DNA from: Sebastes aleutianus
Taxonomy: Eukaryota; Chordata; Actinopteri; Perciformes; Sebastidae
Assembly (NCBI GenBank): GCA_916700875.1
Contig: CAKAKS010000062.1
Coordinates: forward strand, 17,629,626 to 17,693,625
Length of the DNA: 64,000 nucleotides
Direction of reading: 5' to 3'
Both the position numbers and the translations under genes were made by a program. The notes beneath the pieces were generated by a model that made no database searches, was not told the origin of the DNA, and was given only the letters and a program-made list of their open reading frames with translations. Positions 48,265 through 60,050 of the stretch are shown in pieces (position 1 is the stretch's first letter; each line of letters begins with the position of its first letter).

Positions 48265-49885
48265 CACACGTAGGCAAAATTGTTGGTACCCTTCCGTTAA
48301 AGAAAGAAAAACCCACAATGGTCACTGAAATAACTTGAAACTGACAAAAGTAATAATAAATAAAAATTTACTGAAAATTAACTAATGAAAATCAGACATT
48401 GCTTTTGAATTGTGGTTCAACAGAATCATTTTAAAAAACAAACTAATGAAACTGGCCTGGACAAAAATGATGGTACCCTTAACTCAATATTTTGTTGCAC
48501 AACCTTTTGAGGCAATCACTGCAATCAAGCGATTTCTGTAACTCTCAATGAGACTTCTGCACCTGTCGACAGGTATTTAGGCCCACTCCTCGTGAGCAAA
48601 CTGCTCCAGCTGTCTCAGGTTTGAAGGGTGCCTTCTCCAGACTGCATGTTTCAGCTCCTTCCACAGATGTTCAATAGGATTTAGATCAGGGCTCATAGAA
48701 GGCCACTTCAGAATAGTCCAATATTTTGTTCTTAGCCATTCTTGGGTGTTTTTAGATGTGTTTTGGGTCATTATCCTGTTTGAGGACCCATGACCTGCAA
48801 CTGAGACCAAGCTTTCTGACACTGGGCAGCACATTTCGCTCCAGAATGCCTTGATAGTCTTGAGATTTCATTGCACCCTGCACAGATTCAAGACACCCTG
48901 TGTCAGATGCAGCAAAGCAGCCCCATAACATAACCGAGCCTCCTCCATGATTCACATTAGGTACAGTGTTCTTTTCTTTGTATGCTTAATTTTTGCGTCT
49001 GTGAACATAGAGCTGATGTGACTTGCCAAAAAGCTCCAGTTTTGTCTCATCTGTCCAAAGGACATTCTCCCAGAAGCTTTGTGGCTTGTCAATATGCATT
49101 TTGGCAAATTCCAGTCTCACTTTTTTATGATTTGGTGTCCTCCTGGGTCGTCTTCCATTAAGTCCACTTTGGCTCAAACAGTGACGGATGGTGCGATCTG
49201 ACACTGATGTACCTTGACCTTGGAGTTCACCTCTAATCTCTTTGGAAGTTGTTCTGGGCTCTTTGGTTACCATTCGTATTATCCGTCTCTTCAATTTGTC
49301 ATCAATTTTCCTCTTGCGGCCACGTCCAGGGAGGTTGGCTACAGTCCCGTGGACCTTAAACTTCTGAATAACATGTGCAGCTGTAGTCACAGGAACATCA
49401 AGCTGCTTGGAGATGGTCTTATAGCCTTTACCTTTAACATGAAGGTCTATAATGTTCTTTCTGATCTCCTGAGACAACTCTCTCCTTAGCTTTCTGTGGT
49501 CCATGTTCAGTGTGGTATACACCATGATACCAAACAGCACAGTGACTACTTTTGACCCTTTAAATAGGCAGACTGACTGATTACAAGTTTGAAGACACCT
49601 GTGATGCTATTTACAGGACACACCTTAGTTTAACATGTCCCTATGGTGAAATTATTTTCAATCTTTTCTAGGGGTACCATCATTTTTGTCCAGGCCAGTT
49701 TCATTAGTTTGTTTTTTAAAATGATTCTGTTGAACCAAAATTCAAAAGCAATGTCTGATTTTCATTAGTTAATTTTCAGTAAATTGTTATTTATTATTAC
49801 TTTTGTCAGTTTCAAGTTATTTCAGTGACCATTGTGGGTTTTTCTTTCTTTAACGGAAGGGTACCAACAATTTTGTCCAAGTGTG
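48265..49885 (-). mobile_element. Tc1-like transposon copy A
   Basis: Long terminal inverted repeats (about 230 bp) each contain two direct repeats, an outer CAAAATTGTTGGTACCCTTC and an inner CAAAAATGATGGTACCC, the IR/DR arrangement of fish Tc1 elements. The right end is followed by TA. The left outer end differs slightly from the right (GTAGGC against TTGGAC). A dead transposase lies inside on the minus strand. Confidence 0.93.
48484..49540 (-). pseudogene. Tc1-like transposase, inactivated (copy A)
   Basis: The minus-strand reading gives, in order, an N-terminal paired-like helix-turn-helix (KGYKTISKQLDVPVTT), a GRGRKRK basic hook, and catalytic blocks WTDETK, DNDPKH and SPDLNPIEHLW, the DD34E core of Tc1. 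Breaks: a stop after HRRKN (48986), a 2-base loss just after DNDPKH (about 48763) that shifts the frame, and a stop after HEEWA (48577). The full reading would be about 350 residues, normal for Tc1. The frameshift is shared with copy B. Confidence 0.92.
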
Positions 49886-49924
49886 TATGTATATGTATAC
49901 AGTTTATATATGCATATGTATATA

Positions 49925-49971
<47 letters not shown>

Positions 49972-50100
49972 CAAAGCCAATTCTCGTTATTATTTAGTAA
50001 TAGAAGTAGTTGTATTGTGTTGTTTTGTTGTGATTATTAATGGAAATGATGAGTAAATAATTAGTATTTTTAAATGATAGGTTGGACATTCAGTGATGCT
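49886..50100. repeat. TA/GTAT microsatellite and AT-rich flank of beta4
   Basis: GTAT-rich then about 13 TA dinucleotides at 49940-49967. From about 50107 the sequence (CCTAATAAACAATAACATAA) matches the flank downstream of Tc1 copy B (54863 onward), marking homologous 3' flanks of beta4 and the beta5 pseudogene. No gene in 50100-50300. Confidence 0.8.
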
Positions 50101-50372
50101 GTGACCTAATAAACAATAACATAATAGACTGCAGAATTAAACAGTTGCTCTCATGTTATGCATATGTATTATATTTTTTTACATTTGACCTTTCGTTCCT
50201 CTATAAACTAAAGGTCACTGTTTTTGTTTGTGTATTGTCATAATATAGAATTGTTTTTGGACATCATCATAGACAAAGAGCTTGTTAGATTTGCATATTG
50301 TTTTATTTGCTTTTGAGACAAAAACAAAGAGCTTTTGATGATCAGCATGTGATGGTCTTCTGTTGCAGCTCT

Positions 50373-51054
50373 CTAGTGGTACTGCTTTCCCATACAGGCC
50401 ACCACCACGGTCAGGAACTTCTGGAAAGCTGCCTGAATCTCACCAGTGAAGGCATTACCCAACCGACCAGCAACCACAATGGTAAAGCAGTCAGACAGGA
50501 GCTGCAACACAACAAGCATCAGAAAAAACATCAACAACATGAAAGGTTGGTCGTTTCTTGAATAATCGTTGAACATGAATAGTTTCCACAACTTTACCCT
50601 GAAGTTGTCGGGGTCCACGTGCAGCTTCTCTGAGTGCAGCACGCTCAGCTCGGCGTAGGTTTCCTTGATGTTGTCCATGTTCTTCAGTCCCCGGTCCAGA
50701 CCGTGGAGGATAGTTGTTCCGTGTTTAGCAACCAGTGGATTTCCCATGATGGCAGCAGCGTTGTAGAGGTTTCCAAAGTTACCAAAATACCTCTGAGTCC
50801 AGGGGTAGACGACCAGACACCTGAGGAGACATGAACATTTGTGATTGTCAGAAACATGTTGTGTACAAAAACAAAACAAAATCCTGTTCTTTAAACATAG
50901 TCAAGGCAGGTTTCGCAAAAATAATGTCTCAAGCACACCCTTTAAAAAATGTAAAGACTCACCTGGCAAGAGATGCAGGGCCCACGACCTCATACTCCAT
51001 CTTGGAGAAGATGTCCTGGATGGTGGCGCGCTCGAAGTCTGTCCATTCAACCAT
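50373..51054 (-). CDS. hbb: Beta-globin gene 4 (diverged)
   Basis: Exons 51054-50963, 50820-50598 and 50501-50373 encode 147 residues. Compared with beta1-3 it has DIFSKMEYEV and GPASLAR in exon 1, IMGNPLVAKHG in exon 2, and SDCFTIVV, GEIQAAFQ and ACMGKQYH in exon 3. Lys replaces Arg at mature position 143, which retains a positive charge at the phosphate site. His63, His92, Ser93 and His146 are kept. Intron 1 is shorter (142 bp) than in beta1-3. The poly(A) signal is at 50302-50307. Confidence 0.95.
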
Positions 51055-51827
51055 CTTGCCGGCTTTAGGTTTTCCTGTGCAAGTCAGTAGATCCTGTGCT
51101 CTCTGACACCAAGAAGCAACTTTTAAAGCAACCCTGCTCCCCTCCCACAAGCAGGCGATTGGTTGAGCGGTGGGCTGGACTGGATTTGCAACAATGAGAT
51201 AAGAAAAGGGCGTATCTGCACCGCCTAGAGATTATCTCTGAGACATCCCCAGAGGTCCCAGCATCTGCACCTTGGACAGCGATCTCTGAATTTAAATGTT
51301 GAATGACAACCCCCATGCGATATTAAGAATATGTACACAAATCTCTATAATAACTTAAAACCGTCCTTTAAGATGTTTAGTTTTCACTGTACATTATTCC
51401 ATCGGGCATTAGAAACTTAACTTAACTTAGGGGTGTGCATATTTACAACTTTTAGGCTTCTTTTTTTTAAGCTGTGTCACTCATTGTAAAATGAATGTCT
51501 TCTATAAGGTGTGATGTGGCCTAATTTCAGTGCATTTCTTAGTTGCTATATGTCGGATGATGGACTGCGGTGAAGTCATTAATGGAACTTTTAGATTGGA
51601 TTTTTCTAAAGTAGGCTATCCATACATAAATGCAGATTATTTGGAAAGATCCAGAGTCATCATGACAAGATTATTTTGTTTATCTCGTGGAGGCTGCACC
51701 CCAACACGCCTTGCGCAGCATATCTTGGAGGAGGTTATGGGTGTGTCCATGCTTTGTTTCAAGTATAAAAACCCTCAATATTTGGACTCATCACAGCATT
51801 CAGCTAAACACTCAATCAACCGACAAG
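51055..51827. promoter_or_regulatory. Compact bidirectional region between beta4 and alpha5
   Basis: Only 773 bp, lacking the repeat found in the three units to the left. TTTAAA 51122-51127, ATTGG 51158-51162, AGATAA 51197-51202 and TTATCT 51232-51237 on the beta side. GGGTGTG 51739-51745 and TATAAAAA 51764-51771 on the alpha side. This may be the ancestral layout of the divergent promoter. Confidence 0.75.
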
Positions 51828-52543
51828 ATGACCAGTCTCACTGCTAAGGACAAGGACACAGTCAGAGCCTTCTGGGGTAAGATTTCTGGAAAGGCGGGGG
51901 AAATCGGCACCGATGCTGTGGCCAGGTAAATATGACCAAAAACTGATGCTCCAACATTTATTGATTCATTTGTGCACGCATCACTCACTCGCTTTATTCC
52001 CCCCCAGGATGCTGGTGGTGTACCCGCAGACCAAGACTTACTTCTCCCACTGGAAGGACACGAGCCCCACCTCTGCCTCTGCGAAGAAGCACGGGATGAC
52101 TGTGATGTCTGGAGTTGCAGATGCTGTGACCAAAATTGACGACCTGAAAGGAGGTCTTCTGAACCTCAGTGAGCTGCATGCCTTCACTCTGCGTGTGGAC
52201 CCTGCCAACTTCAAGGTGCAGAGCCAAAGTTATTTCAATATAATAGCCTGTAATGTATATGAAGTTTTCCTCAAGCATAGGGTGTTGAGGAGTTTCCAGA
52301 CCTGCAACAAGTCCATCTGTTATTAGACCATGCATATGATGCATTCATTATGGGTGGGTGGGGAGCTAAAAAGAAAAACTATATACATGTAACATGATTG
52401 TCTTCTTTTCACAGATCCTCTCCCACTGCATCCTTGTGGTCATGGCCACCATGTTCCCCACCGAGTTCACCCCTGAGGTCCATGTGGCCATCGACAAGTT
52501 CCTGGCTGCTCTGGCTCTGGCCCTGTCTGAGAAGTACCGATAA
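51828..52543 (+). CDS. hba: Alpha-globin gene 5 (diverged)
   Basis: Exons 51828-51925, 52008-52215 and 52415-52543 encode 144 residues. It starts MTSLTAKDKDTV and differs from alpha2 at about fifteen positions, including GKISGKAGEIGTD, FSHWKDTSPTSAS, GMTVMSGV and VHVAIDKF. Distal His61 and proximal His90 are present. Intron 2 is longer (199 bp). AATAAA is at 52593-52598, in a 3' flank shared with alpha4. It pairs head-to-head with beta4, also diverged, so the two probably form a co-inherited pair. Confidence 0.95.
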
Positions 52544-52845
52544 ACAGCAGGAGAAGATGGCGGAGACTGCAGCATGAGCTCACTCTGCATATAATAAATA
52601 AAAATGAATGAAAAAAAACAAATAAAAACGTTTTGGGGCTTTTTTGTGATGATTTTTGTTATACAGTATATTGGTTTACATCAAAAATCAGCTGTTGTTT
52701 AAGCCTGTGCAGCAATACTCGTGGTATTACATTAGCAGAATTAAAAAAAAAAATTACGGGGACAAGGTTGTTTCTTATATTTTACTAAAATAAAACTTGG
52801 TATAAACACATCAGCTTTAATGTGAAAACATAGGGTGTGTTTATA

Positions 52846-53118
52846 TACAGTGTGTATATAATATATATATTTATATATTTATTATAATATATATATATAT
52901 TGTAATATAATATATTATTTTATATATAATATGCTATGTATATGTACATGTGTACACACGCACATATATGTGTATATATGTATATATGTATATATTTATA
53001 TATATGTGTGTGTATATATATATATATGTATATATATATATGTATATATATATATATACATATATATATATACATATATATATGTATATATATATACATA
53101 TATATATATACATATATA
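52846..53118. repeat. Long TA/TATG microsatellite
   Basis: AT-rich alternating purine-pyrimidine tract of about 270 bp that ends at the Tc1 copy B left terminus, with TA at 53117-53118 acting as the target duplication. Open frames of Tyr-Ile repeats here are compositional. Confidence 0.93.
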
Positions 53119-54742
53119 CAGACGTAGGCAAAATCGTTGGTACCCTTCCGTTAAAGAAAGAAAAACCAACAATGGTCACTGAAATAACTTGAAACTGACA
53201 AAAGTAATAATAAATAAAAATTCACTGAAAATTAACTAATGAAAATCAGATATTGTTTTTGAATTATGGTTCAGCAGAATCATTTAAAAAAACAAACTAA
53301 TGAAACTGGCCTAGACAAAAATGATGGTACCCTTAACTTAATATTTTGTTGCACAACCTTTTGAGGCAATCACTGCAATCAAGTGATTTCTGTAACTCTC
53401 AATGAGACTTCTGCACCTGTCGACAGGTATGTTGGCCCACTCCTCGTGAGCAAACTGCTCCAGCTGTCTCAGGTTTGAAGGGTGCCTTCTCCAGACTGCA
53501 TGTTTCAGCTCCTTCCACAGATGTTCAATAGGATTTAGATCAGGGCTCATAGAAGGCCACTTCAGAATAGTCCAATGTTTTGTTCTTAGCCATTCTTGGG
53601 TGTTTTTAGATGTGTTTTGGGTCATTATCCTGTTTGAGGGACCCATGACCTGCAACTGAGACCAAGCTTTCTGACACTGGGCAGCACATTTCGCTCCAGA
53701 ATGCCTTGATAGTCTTGAGATTTCATTGCACCCTGCACAGATTCAAGACACCCTGTGCCAGATGCAACAAAGCAGCCCCATAACATAACCGAGCCTCCTC
53801 CATGTTTCACATTAGGTACAGTGTTCTTTTCTTTGGATGCTTCATTTTTGCGTCTGTGAACATAGAGCTGATGTGACTTGCCAAAAAGCTCCAGTTTTGT
53901 CTCATCTGTCCAAAGGACATTCTCCCAGAAGCTTTGTGGTTTGTCAATATGCATTTTAGAAAATTCCAGTCTCACTTTTTTATGATTTGGTGTCCTCCTC
54001 GGTTGTCTTCCATTAAGTCCACTTTGGCTCAAACAGTGACGGATGGTGCGATCTGACACTGATGTACCTTGACCTTGGAGTTCACCTCTAATCTCTTTGG
54101 AAGTTGTTCTAGGGCTCTTTGGTTACCATTCGTATTATCCGTCTCTTCAATATGTCATCAATTCTCCTCTTGTGGCCACGTCCAGGGAGGTTGGCTACAG
54201 TCCCATGGACCTTAAACTTCTGAATAATATGTGCAACTGTAGTCACAGGAACATCAAGCTGCTTGGAGATGGTCTTATAGCCTTTACCTTTAACATGAAG
54301 GTCTATAATGTTCTTTCTGATCTCCTGAGACAACTCTCTCCTTAGCTTTCTGTGGTCCATGTTCAGTGTGGTACACACCATGATACCAAACAGCACAGTG
54401 ACTACTTTTCACCCTTTAAATAGGCAGACTGACTGATTACAAGTTTGAAGATACCTGTGATGCTATTTACAGGACACACCTTAGTTTAATATGTCCCTAT
54501 GGTCAAATTATTTTACATCTTTTCTAGGGGTACCATCATTTTTTGTCCAGGTCAGTTTCATTAGTTTGTTTTTTAAAATGATTCTGTTGAACCACAATTC
54601 AAAAGCAATATCTGATTTTCATTAGTTCATTTTCAGTAAATTTTTATTTATTATTACTTTTGTCAGTTTCAAGTTATTTCAGTGACCATTGTGGGTTTTT
54701 CTTTCTCTAACGGAAGGGTACCAACAACTTTGCCTACGTCTG
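53119..54742 (-). mobile_element. Tc1-like transposon copy B
   Basis: Starts CAGACGTAGGCAAAATCG and ends with the mirror TTTGCCTACGTCTG, flanked by TA on both sides (53117-53118 and 54743-54744). It has the same IR/DR ends as copy A and is highly similar to it throughout. It carries an inactivated transposase. Confidence 0.94.
53338..54396 (-). pseudogene. Tc1-like transposase, inactivated (copy B)
   Basis: Three minus-strand segments cover the whole protein: helix-turn-helix part (54396-54109), the middle with WTDETK (54059-53625), and the C-terminal part with SPDLNPIEHLW ending GCATKY and TAA (53655-53338). An extra base near 54110 and one near 53640 break the frame. The 2-base loss after the DNDPKH block seen in copy A is also present. 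Unlike copy A, the HRRKN and HEEWA codons are not followed by stops here. Confidence 0.92.
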
Positions 54743-54865
54743 TATGTGTATATATATATGTATGTGTGTGTGTGTGTGTGTATATATATATACACACACA
54801 TATACAGTATATATACGTATATGTGTGTATATATATATATATATGCACATATATATATATATACC
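54743..54865. repeat. (GT)n/(TA)n microsatellite
   Basis: GTAT, GT and TA repeats between Tc1 copy B and the beta5 3' flank, equivalent to 49886-49967 beside copy A. Confidence 0.9.
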
Positions 54866-55113
54866 TAATAAACAATAACAGAATAGACTGCAGAATGAAA
54901 TGGTTGCTCTCATGTTATGCATATGTAGTATATTTGTTCTTCTATAAACTAAAGGTCACTGTTTTTGTTTGTGTATTGTCATAATATAGAATTTGTTTTG
55001 GACATCATCATTGACAAAGAGCTTGTTAGATTTGCTTATCATTTTATTTGCTTTTGAGGGAAAAACAAAGAGCTTTTGATGATCAGCATGTGATGGTCTT
55101 CTGTTGCAGCTCT

Positions 55114-55374
55114 CTAGTGGTACTGCCTTCCCAGAGAGGCCACCACCACGGACAGGAACATCTGGAAAGCTGCCTGATTTTCACCAGTGAAGGCATTACC
55201 CAACCGACCAGCAACCACAATGGTCAGGCAGTCAGACAGGAGCTGCAACACAACAAGAATCAGAAAAAACATCAACAACATGAAAGGTTGGTCGTTTCTT
55301 GAATAATCGTTGAACATGAATAGTTTCCACAACTTTACCCTGAAGTTGTCGGGGTCCACATGCAGTTTCTCTGA

Positions 55375-55377
<3 letters not shown>
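55114..55377 (-). pseudogene. hbb: Truncated beta-globin pseudogene (beta5)
   Basis: Exon 3 (55242-55114) is complete, encoding LLSDCLTIVVAGRLG to SLGRQYH, with Met for Lys and Asn for Lys or Ile changes. Only the last 39 bases of exon 2 remain (55377-55339, ending in DPDNFR). At CTCTGAGTG the sequence passes directly into a TA microsatellite; the rest of exon 2, exon 1 and the promoter are absent. The 3' flank resembles that of beta4. The coding remnant is undamaged, so the truncation may be recent, or the missing part may be an assembly collapse at the TA tract. Confidence 0.9.

Positions 55378-55456
<79 letters not shown>
55377..55456. repeat. TA microsatellite at the beta5 breakpoint
   Basis: GTGTG then about 17 TA, the interruption TCAGGA, and about 16 more TA. 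It is self-complementary and could form a long hairpin, a known fragile structure. Confidence 0.92.
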
Positions 55457-55457
<1 letters not shown>

Positions 55458-55729
55458 CTACTAAAAAAAAATTGTGGACTAGAGCCCTCAACTTCTAGAC
55501 CGACTTCATATCAAATCACCAGCAGAGGGCGCTTCAGTCGAGGATATAGACCTAAAGTAAAGCTTCAATTACAACCGTTTTTACAACTAGAGCTCTGAGA
55601 CGGCGTATATTCAGACTTCAGATTTTTTTCTTTTAACATTGATTGTTTTCATTGCTGTGTTATTTCACTGATAATGCCAAATCTTTCATGTGTTTTAGAT
55701 TGTTGTACTTTCTCGACTTTTGTCATATT

Positions 55730-56480
55730 TAGGGGTTTAAGAAAACATCGATATCGCGATATTATGTTGTGCGATACATTCTCCAGAACACTGTATCGAT
55801 TTTGAATTAACCTCTTAAAACTTTCGAATAGCAATTCGATCTTTTGGAGGCTGTAGCGGCTCAGTATTAAAGATATCCATTGGTCCAGTAGTTACATAAA
55901 CATGTTCAGATTTTTCATAACAAACAATTCAGTAAATGTATTTCACAGTATAAAAATACTATAAAAATATAAGTAAAATCAAATGTAAGGAAAGGAAAAG
56001 ATGAATGAAAAGAAAAACAATTGGAATAAATTTTAAATTTCTAAATAATCTAGTCGTTTTTGCCAATTTAGAATTTTTGAGTTTTAAGTTTTCAATCATA
56101 GTCAAATATGTTTTTAAATCAGTATCTTTAAAAGCAAAAAAGTAGGCTATTCTTTAAGCAATATTATTTTATGGATGTAATATTTTGCTAAGATATCAAT
56201 CAAATTAATTATCTAAATTTCATCTGCTGAAAAACTGTGATTGTTAAAAGTGAGTAGTAACTCAATCATTGTAAGTCTATCTTTTTCAAAATGTTTTGAG
56301 AAGTTCTTCTGTAAATCAAACCAAAAAGAAGTAACATGAAATCAAAGAAAATCACAATACCAAGAGAGACAAGTTTTACTCCAGAAGATCAATAGTTGAA
56401 TAATTAAACATGTTCAGTGATCGGCTGGCGCTGCTGCCCTCCAGCGGTTCCTCTTCATAGGGAGGAGAGGACCTTGGACA
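55730..56480. repeat. Dispersed AT-rich repeat, ATCGATATCGCGATAT family
   Basis: AAACATCGATATCGCGATAT at the left and a long AT-rich body (55889-56310) shared with 58693-59113. Related to 8545-9130. It holds no coding sequence. Confidence 0.7.
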
Positions 56481-57315
56481 GCTCCCTGTTAGTTTACCTT
56501 AAATTGGTATTAAATGAAATTCACACTGTCGAGCCAAAATAATCCAAACGATGTGCTGATAATCGCATATAATTCACAGATCTCTAGAGATAAAGTTACA
56601 ATGTGGAATGCATTTTTCAGCAGAGGTTTACATACCCTCCTTTCTTAGAGTTACATGAAGCCAAAACCTTCTAAAATGTGTGATGTTAAAACCATTTGAC
56701 CTCTATTGTAGGTTTCTAGAGACAAAGTTACGTGAATGCATCTCTTATCCCAGGCTTAAATTCACAGTAAAATCAATTTTGCCAAATAATGCACCCACCT
56801 AAGCACCTTTTCAGACACTTGATCAAACAATGTTACCAGCTGATATTTTGGGCTGTTTTTGACTGGACAGTGTGAATTTCATACATGTAACTCACCTGGC
56901 CTAAGAAAGAAGGTGATGCAATTATCGGCAGCTAATAAAATATACCTCTGCTTAATAATGCATCCACATTGCAAAGCAGATTATATTGTTTTAAAACAGT
57001 AGCCTACTTTGCTGTATAAATCAGTAGGCTGTGCAGGTTCATTTAACTCTATACAACACCTGGCCTTATCCAGCAATGCAGTGCATCACGTTGATAGTCA
57101 TGCGGTTACCTGGGAGCTGATTTTTGGATATCTCATATAGTCATAAGCCATGGACCAAGAATATTGTAGGAGCCATTTATTTGTTTTTAGTATTTAATTG
57201 TTGTTTTACTAATAAGTAGTATTGTTTGATTTATTATTCTAGATGTTTACTTTATTTAGATTCAATTTCTGATTGTGTTTTATTCTTTAGTTTAATCATT
57301 TTCTTTTTTTAGTAG

Positions 57316-57346
<31 letters not shown>

Positions 57347-58690
57347 TATATATTATATATCATTTGTGTAATTAGTATTTTGTTTTCTTTTGTTTATGAA
57401 TTGGGTAAAACTGTGGGCACCTGCGGTTATATAGGTAGGTAGGCAGGTAGGACCAGCATGCACCTGGGTGAGCTTTTTTTCTTTTTTTACCAGAACAAGA
57501 AAGCCATGTTTTCTTCGTGCCTTGTTTGTTTGCTTGCTTTTTGGATAAATACACCATCAGAAACACATACATTTTGCATACACAATGGATTATTTGGCCT
57601 GTCACATACCCATGGTGCGTCAGTGGCCTTTTTTTCCAACAAATGGCCACTACAAATATGCTTACAATATGGAAAGATGGAGCATATAATGAGTAGGCTA
57701 CAATGATGGTGGAAAGGAGATGGACGTTTGCTTTGCAAGTCCACTGGGTGGAGCTCCGATACCATTAATGGTCAAGGACGATCTCTTTAATGTGCAGTAT
57801 AAGGGGCTCAATAGACAACTATGTTGAAGTTGAAAATATGTCTGTCTGTGTCTGTTATTTGTGCATTTATAAACAATACTGATGCAAACATTTAACAGCA
57901 TCAGAAAGCTTTAGAAACTACATAGTGTTAGTTGTGGTATCAAAGCACCTGCTCATCATTTTGGATTTGATTTTAGTTTCCAACCCAATGATTTGAATTT
58001 TCAAAAATTGTGCCAATAGCAAAATAACTGCATTGTGGTTGGCTGGGTTAAGTCACTGCCAAGTCGCTACTAACGTCATTTAGTAGTTCTTCATCAAGGC
58101 AAATGTGAGAAATCCAATAAATAAGTGGATTTCTGTTGGATAAACTTGAGTGTTTTTTCATGCATGCTTGGGCATGACAAAGTGGGCCTTGGCACAGGCG
58201 ATGCACTTGAATCCTATAACAGTGTTTCCAGACGAATATGTCGAGTAATATTCTTTATGATTTTTTTTTTAGATAATCTCGTAGTTATGTATTGATTCAT
58301 TTCTCTGTCATACTGTATATGAAAGGTCATCGTCAGGGCCTATATGTCAAATAAGGGTTTGAATAACTTTAATGAGCCACTTGGATGAAAGAAGAGAGGC
58401 CTGTTGTGAGGGATTTTGGGGGGTTAGACTTACAATATCATTTTACAAATACACTGAAAATAGATCTCTTGAAAATGATATTAGGTTGTTAAGCGTTAAT
58501 AGGCCTATATGGTGGAATAGATTTTGTATTTAACCTGGTAAAGGTGAGCGGTACGTTAGACCCCTGCAGTGATGCTCGATCAACATCTGCCCATTCTGGC
58601 TGTGTGACAGAGCGTCTCCAGATGTGATCAGTCTATTGTTGTCCTTAATGCTCCGCCCTATACTTTATTGAGCCGAATCATCTGGTAGCT
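56480..58690. other. No gene recognised
   Basis: About 2.2 kb of AT-rich sequence with a TA microsatellite at 57319-57345. Open frames of 60-90 codons overlap on both strands at 57370-57900 but have no recognised homology. No globin remnant is visible. Confidence 0.5.
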
Positions 58691-58692
58691 GG

Positions 58693-59113
58693 TAGTTACA
58701 TAAACATGTTCAGATTTTTCATTACAAAAAAATCAATAAATGTATTTCACAGTATAAAAATAATATAAAAATAAAATTAATTATACTACAAATCAAATGT
58801 AAGGAAAGGAAAAGATGAATGAAAAGAAAAAACAATTGGAATAAATTTGAAATGTCTAAATAATCTAATAGTTTTTGCCAATTTAGAATTTGTGAGTTTT
58901 AAGTTTTCAATCACAGTCAAATGGGTTTTTAAATCAGTATCTTTAAAAATATAAAAGGAGGCTATTCTTTTTAAGCAATATCATTTTATGGATTGTAATA
59001 TTTTGCTAAGATATCAATCAAATTAATTATGTAAATTTCATATGCTGAGAAAACTGTAACTCAGTCAACTCAATCATTGTTAGTATGATATCTTTTTCAA
59101 AATGTTTTGAAGG
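58693..59113. repeat. Second copy of the 420-bp AT-rich repeat body
   Basis: GTAGTTACATAAACATGTTC to TTTTTCAAAATGTTTTGA, aligned with 55889-56310 in the same orientation. Nothing was recognised in 59115-60050 apart from a TA-rich stretch at 59575-59650. Confidence 0.8.
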
Positions 59114-60050
59114 TGGTAGCTGGTAGCTGCTGGGGGCGACCACTGTCACAGAAAAACAGGTTTTTATGAGGCATAAACAGTGGATCTGAAGCTAAATATG
59201 GAGCCATTTGTATTTGTGGAACAACCAGTGGTTCTCAGCAGTCTAATAAAGCTTTAAAGAAATTCCTCTACTGAATGCATATTAGACAGGTGCAATTTAA
59301 TGAAACAGACATTAAACTACAGCTTCAACACACTGAGACATGTTGGTTGTGCTTCCGTCTGTATCAGCTGCATACTGTACTTCCCCTGTTGCTCTGAAGG
59401 GATCCACCCTTTAAAGGCCCTTTAGATAAGCGTGTAACTGGCAACAAACTTCACCACGAATGACCTTTATAGTCTTCATGTTGGTGTCATCAATAGGACT
59501 GTAGGACTGTTTACACCGTAGATTCGCCTGTTTGTCATATCTCCTCTCTAAATTACAGCATTTTGATTTTTTTTAAATAAATATTTTATTTATTATATAT
59601 ATTTTATTTATATATATATATTTATTATATATTAATTATAATATATTCATTATTTTGGTGATTTGCTGTAAACAATGAAACTTACAAAAGTTTTAATTTC
59701 GGGAAAAGTAAAGTCTGTGGATAAACAGCTGTAAAATCAGAGTTATAAATATTTTTTCGAATTTAATTACCATAATCTAAAATAAGAACAAAAAATAATT
59801 GGATTTGGCTCATATTGAAAATGATTTTGGCCTATTGAAAGATGCAACTTCAGGGTCTTGTTTACTCTCAAATCTGTAACAGCATATTGAGCTCGAACAC
59901 AGGAGCCTTTATTGCTTATGGCCAATTCATTTAAACATTCATTTAAAAATGTTTAACTCTTCCTTGCCTGTTTCTTTTTTTGTGATCAATTTGATTGATT
60001 TTAAAGATATGCATTGGAAATTATTAACTATATAAATATATATATATATA

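Noticed and set aside
47163..48328. Frames of 253-380 codons over the CCCAGCTACC array as genes
   Set aside because: Three overlapping + frames and one - frame are open because the period is 27/30 bp; none extends into unique conserved sequence.
52846..53182. Tyr/Ile-repeat frames in the TA tract
   Set aside because: Pure consequence of the TA/TATG microsatellite.
48484..54396. Functional Tc1 transposase
   Set aside because: Both copies carry frameshifts and copy A also has two nonsense codons, so neither can produce the full DD34E enzyme.
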